Shown here: positions 50,103 to 61,229 of the stretch, piece by piece
How positions within the stretch are numbered: position 1 is the stretch's first letter
Layout: each line of letters opens with the position of its first letter
Source of the DNA: Hydractinia symbiolongicarpus
Lineage: Eukaryota > Cnidaria > Hydrozoa > Anthoathecata > Hydractiniidae
Assembly (NCBI RefSeq): GCF_029227915.1
Contig: NC_079876.1
Coordinates: 10,232,001 to 10,296,000 of the forward strand
Length of the DNA: 64,000 nucleotides
Direction of reading: 5' to 3'
The notes under the pieces: generated by a model
The model's input: the letters and a program-made list of their open reading frames with translations, nothing else
Databases searched by the model: none
What the model was told of the DNA's origin: nothing
Position numbers and translations under genes: made by a program

Positions 50103-53100
50103 CCGTTGTAACTCAAAGGGACTGACACCGTTAGAAAGTCAATGAAATGTAGTTTTTGAAACTGTCGCTATTTCTTCAGCGCGCGATAACGGCTAGGATT
50201 GGTCCCACAGTAAAAAATGACTTTTTTATCTTAATTTTTTATTGACGTGCTACCACAGCGCCCAGTGTAATCGCTGATTTCCGGCAATCACGTCAAATTA
50301 AGAAGAATGTTTTTTCTTGAAGTCCATTTGTCTCATTTATCACATTTATCAGGTCACAGTCCAAAAGTTAGTTCAATTAAGTCCCACAGTCATTCGTTTC
50401 CTTGTTAAAAGCGATGCAACCTAGTAATATCAAAAAAAATATCGCTAAATACATGTTGGTCCGAATATGTGACCCAACCGTTGTAACTCAAAGGGACTGA
50501 CACCGTTAGAAAGTCAATGAAATATAGTTTTTGAAACTGTCGCTATTTCTTCAGCGCGCGATAACGGCTAGGATTGGTCCCACAGTAAAAAATGACTTTT
50601 TTATCTTAATTTTTTATTGAAGTGCTACCACAGCGCCCAGTGTAATCGCTGATTTCCGGCAATCACGTCAAATTAAGAAGAATGTTTTTTCTTGAAGTCC
50701 ATTTGTCTCATTTATCACATTTATCAGGTCACAGTCCAAAAGTTAGTTCAATTAAGTCCCACAGTCATTCGTTTCCTTGTTAAAAGCGATGCAACCTAGT
50801 AATATCATAAAAAAATATCGCTAAATACATGTTGGTACGAATATGTGACCCAACCGTTGTAACTCAAACGGACTGACACCGTTAGATAGTCAATGAAATG
50901 TAGTTTTTGAAACTGTCGATATTTCTTCAGCGCGCGATAACGGATAGGATTGGTCCCACAGTAAAAAACGACTTATATATCTAAATTTTTAAATGAAGCT
51001 CTACCACAACGCCCAGTGTAATCGCTGATTTCCGTCAATCACGTCAAATTAAGAAGAATGTTTTTTTCTTGGAGTCCATTTGTGTCATTTATCACATTGA
51101 TCAGGTCACAGTCCCAAGTTAGTTCAATTAAGTCCCACAGTCAATCGTTTCACTGTTAAAAGCGATGCAACCTAGTAATATCAAAAAAAATATTGCTAAA
51201 TACATGTTGGTACGAATATGTGACCCAACCGTTGTAACTCAAACGGACTGACACCGTTAGAAAGTCAATGAAATGTAGTTTATGAAACTGTCAATAGTTC
51301 TTCAGCGCGCGATAACGGCTAGGATTGGTCCCACAGTAAAGAATGACTTATTTATCTAAATTTCTAAAGGAAACTCTACCACAGCGCCCAGTGTAATTGC
51401 TGATTTCCGGCAATCACGTCAAATTAAGAAGAATGTTTTTTCTTGGAGTCCATTTGTGTCATTTATCACATTGATAAGGTCACACTCCAAAGTTAGTTCA
51501 ATTAAGTCCCACAGTTAATCGTTTCACTGTTAAAAGCGATGCAACCTAGTAATATCAAAAAAATATCGCTAAATACATGTTGGTACGAATATGTGACCCA
51601 ACCGTTGTAACTCAAACGGACTGACACCGTTAGAAAGTCAATGAAATCTAGTTTATGAAACTGTCGATAGTTCTTCAGCGCGCGATAACGGCTAGGATTG
51701 GTCCCACAGTAAAGAATGACTTATTTATCTAAATTTTTAAAGGAAACTCTACCACAGCGCCCAGTGTAATCGCTGAGTTCCGGCAATCCCGTCAAATTAA
51801 GAAGAATGTTTTTTCTTGGAGTCCAATTGTCTCATTTATCACATTTATCAGGTCACAGTCCAAAAGTTAGTTCAATTAAGTCCCACAGTCATTCGTTTCA
51901 TTGTTAAAAGCGATGCAACCTAGTAATATCAAAAAAAATATCGCTAAATACATGTTGGTCCGAATATGTGATCCAACCGTTGTAACGCAAAGGGATTGAC
52001 ACCGTTAGAAAGACAATGAAATGTAGTTTTTGAAACTGTCGCTATTTCTTCAGCGCGCGATAACGGCTAGGATTGGTCCCACAGTAAAAAATGACTTTTT
52101 TATCTTAATTTTTTATTGAAGTGCTACCACAGCGCCCAGTGTAATCGCTAATTTCCGGCAATCACGTCAAATTAAGAAGAATATTTTTTCTTGAAGTCCA
52201 TTTGTCTCATTTATCACATTTATCAGGTCACAGTCCAAAAGTTAGTTCAATTAAGTCCCACAGTCATTCCTTTCCTTGTTAAAAGCGATGCAACCTAGTA
52301 ATATCAAAAAAAATATCGCTAAATACATGTTGGTACGAATATGTGACCCAACCGTTGTAACTCAAACGGACTGACACCGTTAGAAAGTCAATGAAATGTA
52401 GTTTTTGAAACTGTCGATATTTCTTCAGCGCGCGATAACGGCTAGGATTGGTCCCACAGTAAAGAATGACTTATTTATCTAAATTTTTAAAGGAAACTCT
52501 ACCACAGCGCCCAGTGTAATTGCTGATTTCCGGCAATCACGTCAAATTAAGAAGAATGTTTTTTCTTGGAGTCCATTTGTGTCATTTATCACATTGATAA
52601 GGTCACACTCCAAAGTTAGTTCAATTAAGTCCCACAGTTAATCGTTTCACTGTTAAAAGCGATGCAACCTAGTAATATCAAAAAAAATATCGCTAAATAC
52701 ATGTTGGTACGAATATGTGACCCAACCGTTGTAACTCAAACGGACTGACACCGTTAGAAAGTCAATGAAATGTAGTTTATGAAACTGTCGATAGTTCTTC
52801 AGCGCGCGATAACGGCTAGGATTGGTCCCACAGTAAAGAATGACTTATTTATCTAAATTTTTAAAGGAAACTCTACCACAGCGCCCAGTGTAATCGCTGA
52901 GTTCCGGCAATCCCGTCAAATTAAGAAGAATGTTTTTTCTTGGAGTCCAATTGTCTCATTTATCACATTTATCATGTCACAGTCCAAAAGTTAGTTCAAT
53001 TAGGTCCCACAGTCATTCGTTTCATTGTTAAAAGTGATGCAACCTAGTAATATCCAAAAAAATATCGCTAAATACATGTTGGTACGAATATGTCACCCAA

Positions 53101-53847
53101 CCGTTGAAACTCAAACGGACTGACACCATTAGAAAGTTCATGAAATGTAGTTTTTGAAACTGTCGCTATTTCTTCAGCGCGCGATAACGGCTAGGATTGG
53201 TCCCACAGTAAAAAATGACATTTTTATCTTAATTTTTAATTGAAGCGCTACCACAGCGCCCAGTGTAATTGCTGATTTCCGGCAATCACGTCAAATTAAG
53301 AAGAATGTTTTTTCTTGGAGTCCATTTGTGTCATTTATCACATTGATAAGGTCACACTCCAAAGTTAGTTCAATTAAGTCCCACAGTCAATCGTTTCACT
53401 GTTAAAAGCGATGCAACCTACTAATATCAAAAAAAATATCGCTAAATACATGTTGGTACGAATATGTGACCCAACCGTTGTAACTCAAACGGACTGACAC
53501 CGTTAGAAAGTCAATGAAATGTAGTTTATGAAACTGTCGATATTTCTTCAGCGCGCGATAACGGATAGGATTGGTCCCACAGTAAAGAACGACTTATATA
53601 TCTAAATTTTTAAATGAAGCTCTACCACAACGCCTAGTGTAATCGCTGATTTCCGTCAATCACGTCAAATTAAGAAGAATGTTTTTTCTTGGAATCCATT
53701 TGTGTCATTTATCACATTGATAAGGTCACACTCCAAAGTTAGTTCAATTAAGTCCCACAGTCAATCGTTTCAGTGTTAAAAGCGATGCAATCCAGTAATA
53801 TCAGATAAATATAGCTAAATACATGGTGGTACGAATATGTGACCCAA
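50103..53847. repeat. Mixed monomers with adjacent doublets
   Basis: Monomers at 50103, 50478, 50854, 51229, 51602, 51977, 52352, 52726, 53101 and 53475. The first two are near-identical neighbours sharing TATCTTAATTTTTTATTG and TTTTCTTGAAGTCC. Copies with TTTTTAAAGGAAACTC (or TTTCTAAAGGAAACTC) occur at 51229, 51602, 52352 and 52726. I found no longer unit that repeats cleanly here. Confidence 0.65.
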
Positions 53848-54218
53848 CCATTGTTACTCAAACGGACTGACACGTTAGAAAGTCAATGAAATGTATTTTT
53901 TGAAACTGTCGCCATTTCTTCAGCGCGCGATAAGGGCTAGGATTGGTCCCACAGTAAAAAATAACTTATTAATCTAAATTTTTAAATGAAGAGCTACCAC
54001 AGCGCTCAGTGTAATCGCTGAGTTCCGGCAATCATGTCAAATTAAGAAGAATGTTACTTCTTGGAGTCCAATTGTCTCATTTATCACATTTACTAGGTCA
54101 CAGTCCAAGGTAGTTCAATTAAGTCCCACAGTCAATCGTTTCACTGTTAAAAGCGATGCAACCTAGTAATATCAGATAAATATCGCTAAATTCAAGTTGG
54201 TACGAATATGTGACCCAA

Positions 54219-55711
54219 CCGTTGTAACTCAAAAAGACTGACACCGTTAGAAAGTCAATGAAATGTAGTTTTTGAAACTTTCGCTATTTCTTCAGCGCGC
54301 GATAACGGCTAGGATTGGTCCCACAGTAAAAATTGACTTATTAATCTAAGTTTTAAAATGAATTGCTGCCACAGCGCCCAGTGCAATCGCTGAGTTCCGG
54401 CAATCATGTCAAATTGAGAAGAATGTTATTTCTTGGAGTCCAATTTTCTTATTTATCACATTTACAAGGTCACAGTCCAAAGTTAGTTCAATTAAGTCCC
54501 ACAGTCAATCGTTTCACTGTTAAAAGAGATGCAACCTAGTAATATCATAAAAAATATCGCTAAATACATGTTGGTACGAATATGTGACCCAACCGTTGTA
54601 ACTCAAACGGACTGACACCGTTAGAAAGTCAATGAAATGTAGTTTATGAAACTGTCGATAGTTCTTCAGCGTGCGATAACGGCTAGGATTGGTCCCACAG
54701 TAAAGAATGACTTATTTATCCTAATTTTTAAATGAAGCTCTACCACAACGCCCAGTGTAATCGCTGAGTTCCTGCAATCATGTCAAATTAAGAAGAATGT
54801 TACTTCTTGGAGTCCAATTGTCTCATTTATCACATTTACTAGGTCACAGTCCAAGGTAGTTCAATTAAGTCCCACAGTCAATCGTTTCACTGTTAAAAGC
54901 GATGCAACCTAGTAATATCAGATAAATATCGCTAAATTCATGTTGGTACGAATATGTGACCCAACCGTTGTAACTCAAAAAGACTGACACCGTTAGAAAG
55001 TCAATGAAATGTAGTTTTTGAAACTTTCGCTATTTCTTCAGCGCGCGATAACGGCTAGGATTGGTCCCACAGTAAAAATTGACTTATTAATCTAAGTTTT
55101 AAAATGAATTGCTGCCACAGCGCCCAGTGCAATCGCTGAGTTCCGGCAATCATGTCAAATTGAGAAGAATGTTATTTCTTGGAGTCCAATTTTCTTATTT
55201 ATCACATTTACAAGGTCACAGTCCAAAGTTAGTTCAATTAAGTCCAACAGTCAATCGTTTCACTGTTAAAAGAGATGCAACCTAGTAATATCAAAAAAAA
55301 TATCGCTAAATACATGTTGGTACGAATATGTGACCCAACCGTTGTAACTCAAACGGACTGACACCGTTAGAAAGTCAATGAAATGTAGTTTATGAAACTG
55401 TCGATAGTTCTTCAGCGTGCGATAACGGCTAGGATTGGTCCCACAGTAAAGAATGACTTATTTATTTTAATTTTTAAATGAAGCTCGACCACAACGCCCA
55501 GTGTAATCGCTGATTTCCGGCAATCACGTCAAATTAAGAACAATGTTTTTTCTTGGAGTCCATTTGTGTCATTTATCACATTGATCAGTTCACAGTCCAA
55601 AGTTAGTTAAATTAAGTTCCATAGTCAATCGTTTCATAGTAAAAAGCGATGCAACCTAGTAATATCAGAAAAATATCACTAAATACATGTTGGTAGGAGT
55701 ATGTGAGCCAA
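54219..55711. repeat. Two-monomer tandem duplication (746 bp)
   Basis: The pair at 54219/54593 recurs at 54965/55339. Shared markers are CTCAAAAAGACTGACACC, GTAAAAATTGACTTATTAATC, GAATTGCTGCCACAGC, CAATTTTCTTATTTATC and TTCTTCAGCGTGCGATAACGG. Confidence 0.82.
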
Positions 55712-56457
55712 CCGTTGTAACTCAAACGGACTGACACCGTTAGAAAGTCAATGAAATGTAGTTTATGAAACTGTCGATAGTTCTTCAGCGTGCGATAACG
55801 GCTAGGATTGGTCCCACAGTAAAGAATGACTTATTTATCTTAATTCTTAAATGAAGCTCTACCACAACGCCCAGTGTAATCGCTGATTTCCGGCAATCAC
55901 GTCAAATTAAGAAGAATGTTTTTTCTTGGAGTCCATTTGTGTCATTTATCACATTGATCAGTTCACAGTCCAAGGTTAGTTAAATTAAGTTCCATAGTCA
56001 ATCGTTTCATAGTAAAAAGCGATGCAACCTAGTAATATCAGAAAAATATCACTAAATACATGTTGGTAGGAGTATGTGAGCCAACCGTTGTAACTCAAAC
56101 GGACTGACACCGTTAGAAAGTCAATGAAATGTAGTTTTTGAAACTGTCGCTATTTCTTCAGCGCGCGATAACGGCTAGGATAAGTCCCACAGTAAAGAAC
56201 GACTTATTTATCTAAATTTTTAAATGAAGCTCTACCACAACGCCCAGTGTAATCGCTGATTTCCGTCAATCACGTCAAATTAAGAAGAATGTTTTTTCTT
56301 GGAGTCCATTTGTGTCATTTATCACATTGATCAGGTCACAGTCCAAAGTTAGTTCAATTAAGTTCCACAGTCAATCGTTTCACTGTTAAAAGCGATGCAA
56401 CCTAGTAATATCAGATAAATATCGCTAAATACATGTTGGTACGAATATGTGACCCAA
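55712..56457. repeat. Monomer doublet with TAGGAGTATGTGAGCC variant
   Basis: Adjacent monomers at 55712 and 56085 both start after the rare TTGGTAGGAGTATGTGAGCC. They follow near-identical ends with GTTCACAGTCC, AGTTCCATAGTC and TCATAGTAAAAAGCG. The pair recurs 2,614 bp later (58326 and 58699), where one base differs (TGTCAGCC). Confidence 0.78.
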
Positions 56458-59400
56458 CCGTTGAAACTCAAACGGACTGACACCGTTAGAAAGTCAATGA
56501 AATTTAGTTTTTAAAACTGTCCATATTTCTTCAGCGCGCGATAACGGATAGGATTTGTCCCACAGTAAAAAACGACTTATTTATCTAAATTTTTAAATGA
56601 AGCTCTACCACAACGCCCAGTGTAATCGCTGATTTCCATCAATCACGTCAAATAAAGAAGAATGTTTTTTCTTGGAGTCCATTTGTGTCATTTATCACAT
56701 TGATCAGGTCACAGTCCAAAGTTAGTTCAATTAATTTCCACAGTCAATCGTTTCACTGTTAAAGGCGATGCAACCTAGTAATATCAGATAAATATCGCTA
56801 AATACATGTTGCTACGAATATGTGACTCAACAGTTGAAACTAAAACGGACTGACACCGTTAGAAAGTTAATGAAATGTAGTTTTTGAAACTGTCGCTATT
56901 TCTTCAGCGCGCGATAACGGCTAGGATTGGTCCCACAGTAAAGAAATGACTTATTCATCTTAATTTTTAATTGAAGCGCTACCACAGCGCCCAGTGTAAT
57001 CGCTGATTTCCAGCAATCACGTCAAATTAAGAAGACTATTTTTTCTTGGAGTCCATTTGTGCCATTTATCACATTGATAAGGTCACACTCCAAAGTTAGT
57101 TCAATTAAGTCCCACAGTCAATCGTTTCAGTGTTAAAAGCGATGCAATTTAGTAATATCAGATAAATATGGCTAAATACATGGTGGTACGAATATGTGAC
57201 CCAACCGTTGTAACTCAAACGGACTGACACCCTTAGAAAGTCAATAAAATGTAGTTTTTGAAACTGTCGATATTTCTTCAGCGCGCGATAATGGCTAGGA
57301 TTGGTCCCACAGTAAAAAATGACTTATTAATCTAAGTTTTTAATTGAAGTGCTACCACAGCGCCCAGTGAAAGCGCTGAGTTCCGGCAATCATGTCAAAT
57401 TGAGAAGAATGTTATTTCTTGGAGTCCAATTTTCTCATTTATCAAATTTACTAGGTCACAGTCCAAAGTTAGTTCAATTAAGTCCCACAGTGAATCGTTT
57501 CATTGTTAAAAGCGATGCAGCCTAGTAATATCAGATAAATATCGCTAAATACATGTTGGTACGAATATGTGACACAACCGTTGAAACTCAAACGGACTGA
57601 CACCGTTAGAAAGTCGATGAAATGTAGTTTTTGAAACTGTCGCTATTTCTTCAGCGCGCGATAACGGCTAGGATTGGTCCCACAGTAAAGAAATGACTTA
57701 TTCATCTTAATTTTTAATTTTAGCGCTACCACAGCGCCCAGTGTAATCGCTGATTTCCAGCAATCACGTCAATATAAGAAGAATATTTTTTCTTGGAGTC
57801 CATTTGTGCCATTTATCACATTGATAAGGTCACACTCCAAAGTTAGTTCAATTAACTCCCACAGTCAATCGTTTCAGTGTTAAAAGCGATGCAACCTAGT
57901 AATATCAGATAAATATCGCTAAATACATGGTGGTACGAATATGTGACCCAACCGTTGTAACTCAAACGGACTGACACCGTTAGAAAGTCAATGAAATGTC
58001 GTTTTTGAAACTGTCGCTATTTCTTCAGCGCGCGATAATGGCTAGGATTGGTCCCACAGTAAAAAATGACTTATTAATCTTAATTTTTAAATGAAGTGCT
58101 ACCACAGCGCCCAGTGTAATCGCTGAGTTCCGGCAATAATGTCAAATTGAGAATAATGTTATTTCTTGAAGTCCAATTTTCTTATTTATCACATTTACTA
58201 GGTCACAGTCCAAAGTTAGTTCAATTAAGTCCCACAGTCAATCGTTTGACTGTTAAAAGAGATGCAACCTAGTAATATCAAAAAAAATATCGCTAAATAC
58301 ATGTTGGTACGAATATGTGACCCAGCCGTTGTAACTCAAACGGACTGACACCGTTAGAAAGTCAATGAAATGTAGTTTATGAAACTGTCGATAGTTCTTC
58401 AGCGCGCGATAACGGCTAGGATTGGTCCCACAGTAAAGAATGACTTATTTATCTTAATTTTTAAATGAAGCTCTACCACAACGCCCAGTGTAATCGCTGA
58501 TTTCCGGCAATCACGTCAAATTAAGAAGAATGTTTTTTCTTGGAGTCCATTTGTGTCATTTATCACATTGATCAGTTCACAGTCCAAAGTTAGTTAAATT
58601 AAGTTCTACAGTCAATCGTTTCATAGTAAAAAGCGATGCAACCTAGTAATATCAGAAAAATATCACTAAATACATGTTGGTAGGAGTATGTCAGCCAACC
58701 GTTGTAACTCAAACGGACTGACACCGTTAGAAAGTCAATGAAATGTAGTTTTTGAAACTGTCGCTATTTCTTCAGCGCGCGATAACGGCTAGGATAAGTC
58801 CCACAGTAAAGAATGACTTATTTATCTAAATTTTTAAATGAAGCGCTACTACAGCGCCCAGTGCAATCGCTGAGTTCCGGCAATACGTGAAATTAAGAAA
58901 AATGTTATTTCTTGGAGTCCAATTGTCTCATTTATCACATTTATCAGTGCACAGTCCAAAGTTAGTTCAATTAAGTCCCACAGTCAATTGTTTCATTGTT
59001 AAAAGCGATGCAACCTAGTAATATCAAAAAAAATATCGCTAAATACATGTTGGTACGAATATGTGACCCAACCGTTGTAACTCAAACGGACTGACACGGT
59101 TAGAAAGACAATGAAATGTAGTTTTTGAAACTGTCGATATTTCTTCAGCGCGCGATGACGGATAGGATTGGTCCCACAGTAAAGAACGACTTATTTATCT
59201 AAATTTTTAAATGAAGCTCTACCACAACGCCCAGTGTAATCGTTGATTTCCGTCAATCACGTCAAATTAAGAAGAATGTTTTTTCTTGGAGTCCATTTGT
59301 GTCATTTATCACATTGATCAGGTCACAGTCCAAAGTTAGTTCAATTAAGTTCCACAGTCAATCGTTTCACTGTTAAAAGCGATGCAACCTAGTTATATCA

Positions 59401-61229
59401 AAAAAAATATCGCTAAATACATGTTGGTACCAATATGTGACCCAACCGTTGTAACTCAAACGGACTGACAGCGTTAGAAAGTCAATGAAATGTATTTTTT
59501 AAAACTGTCCAAATTTCTTTAGCGCGCGATAACGGATAGGATTGGTCCCCCAGTAAAAAACGACTTATTTATCTAAATTTTTAAATGAAGCTCTACCACA
59601 ACGCCCAGTGTAATCGCTGATTTCCGTCAATCACGTCAAATTAAGAAGAATGTTTTTTCTTGGAGTCCATTTGTGTCATTTATCACATTGATCAGGTCAC
59701 AGTCCAAAGTTAGTTCAATTAATTTCCACAGTCAATCGTTGAAACTCAAACGGACTGACACCGTTAGAAAGTTAATGAAATGTAGTTTTTGAAACTGTCG
59801 CTATTTCTTCAGCGCGCGATAACGGCTAGGATTGGTCCCACAGTGAAGAAATGACTTATTCATCTTAATTTTTAATGGAAGCACTACCACAGCGCCCAGT
59901 GTAATCGCTGATTTCCAGCAATCACGTCAAATTAAGAAGAATATTTTTTCTTGGAGTCCATTTGTGCCATTTATCACATTGATAAGGTCACACTCCAAAG
60001 TTAGTTCAATTAAGTCCCACAGTCAATCGTTTCAGTGTTAAAAGTGATGCAACCTAGTAATATCAGATAAATATCGCTAAATACATGGTGGTACGAATAT
60101 GTAACCCAACCGTTGTAACTCAAACGGACTGACACCGTTAGAAAGTCAATAAAATGTAGTTTTTGAAACTGTCGCTATTTCTTCAGCGCGCGATAATGGC
60201 TAAGATTGGTCCCACAGTAAAAAATGACTTATTAATCTAAGTTTTTAAATGAAGTGCTACCACAGCGCCCAGTGAAAGCGCTGAGTTCCGGCAATCATGT
60301 CAAATTGAGAAGAATGTTATTTCTTGGAGTCCAATTTTCTCATTTATCAAATTTACTAGGTCACAGTCCAAAGTTAGTTCAATTAAGTCCCACAGTGAAT
60401 CGTTTCATTGTTAAAAGCGATGCAGTCTAGTAATATCAGATAAATATCGCTAAATACATGTTGGTACGAATATGTGACACAACCGTTGAAACTCAAACGG
60501 ACTGACACCGTTAGAAAGTCAATGAAATGTAGTTTTTGAAACTGTCGCTATTTCTTCAGCGCGCGATAACGGCTAGGATTGGTCCCACAGTAAAGAAATG
60601 ACTTATTCATCTTAATTTTTAATTGAAGCGCTACCACAGCGCCCAGTGTAATCGCTGATTTCCAGCAATCACGTCAATATAAGAAGTATATTTTTTCTTG
60701 GAGTCCATTTGTGCCATTTATCACATTGATAAGGTCACACTCCAAAGTTAGTTCAATTAAGTCCCACAGTCAATCGTTTCAGTGTTAAAAGCGATGCAAC
60801 CTAGTAATATCAGATAAATATCGCTAAATACATGGTGGTACGAATATGTGACCCAACCGTTGTAACTCAAACGGACTGACACCGTTAGAAAGTCAATGAA
60901 ATGTAGTTTTTGAAACTGTCGCTATTTCTTCAGCGCGCGATAATGGTTAGGATTGGTCACACAGTAAAAAATGACTTATTAATCTAATATTTTAAATGAA
61001 GTGCTACCACAGCGCCCAGTGTAATCGCTGAGTTCCGGCAATAATGTCAAATTGAGAAGAATGTTATTTCTTGGAGTCCAATTTTCTCATTTATCACATT
61101 TATTAGGTCACAGTCCAAAGTTAGTTTATTTAACTCCCACAGTCAATCGTTTCATTGTTAAAAGCGATGCAACCTAGTAATATGAGAAAAATATCGCTAA
61201 GTACATGTTGGTACGAGTATGTGACACAA
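56458..61229. repeat. Eight-monomer repeat (2,988 bp, shortened to 2,905 bp after a deletion)
   Basis: The monomer at 56458 corresponds to that at 59446 (2,988 bp apart). Then 56831, 57205, 57578 and 57952 correspond to 59736, 60110, 60483 and 60857, each 2,905 bp apart, because about 84 bp were lost at the 59.74-kb junction. Shared markers include TAAAGAAATGACTTATTCATC, GTGAAAGCGCTGAG, TTTCCAGCAATCACG and ACATGGTGGTACG. Confidence 0.78.
59446..59735. repeat. 290-bp truncated monomer with microhomology junction
   Basis: CCACAGTCAATCGTT, which is the tail part of a monomer, joins directly to GAAACTCAAACGG, the start of the next one, at about 59740. About 84 bp are missing. The overlap is CGTT, shared by TCAATCGTTTCACTG and AACCGTTGAAACTC, indicating a microhomology-mediated deletion or exchange. 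Confidence 0.85.

Larger units (their letters stand above)
46845..50477. repeat. Five-monomer repeat (1,816 bp) carrying a truncated monomer
   Basis: Monomers at 47163, 47538, 47912 and 48287 recur at 48979, 49354, 49728 and 50103, all 1,816 bp away. Each copy contains a 318-bp monomer (46845 and 48661) in which CAGCGCC is joined to GAGTCCAATTG, a deletion of about 57 bp. The rare words GACAGCATTAGAAAG and TCACCCAACCGTTGAAAC follow in both copies. Confidence 0.85.
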
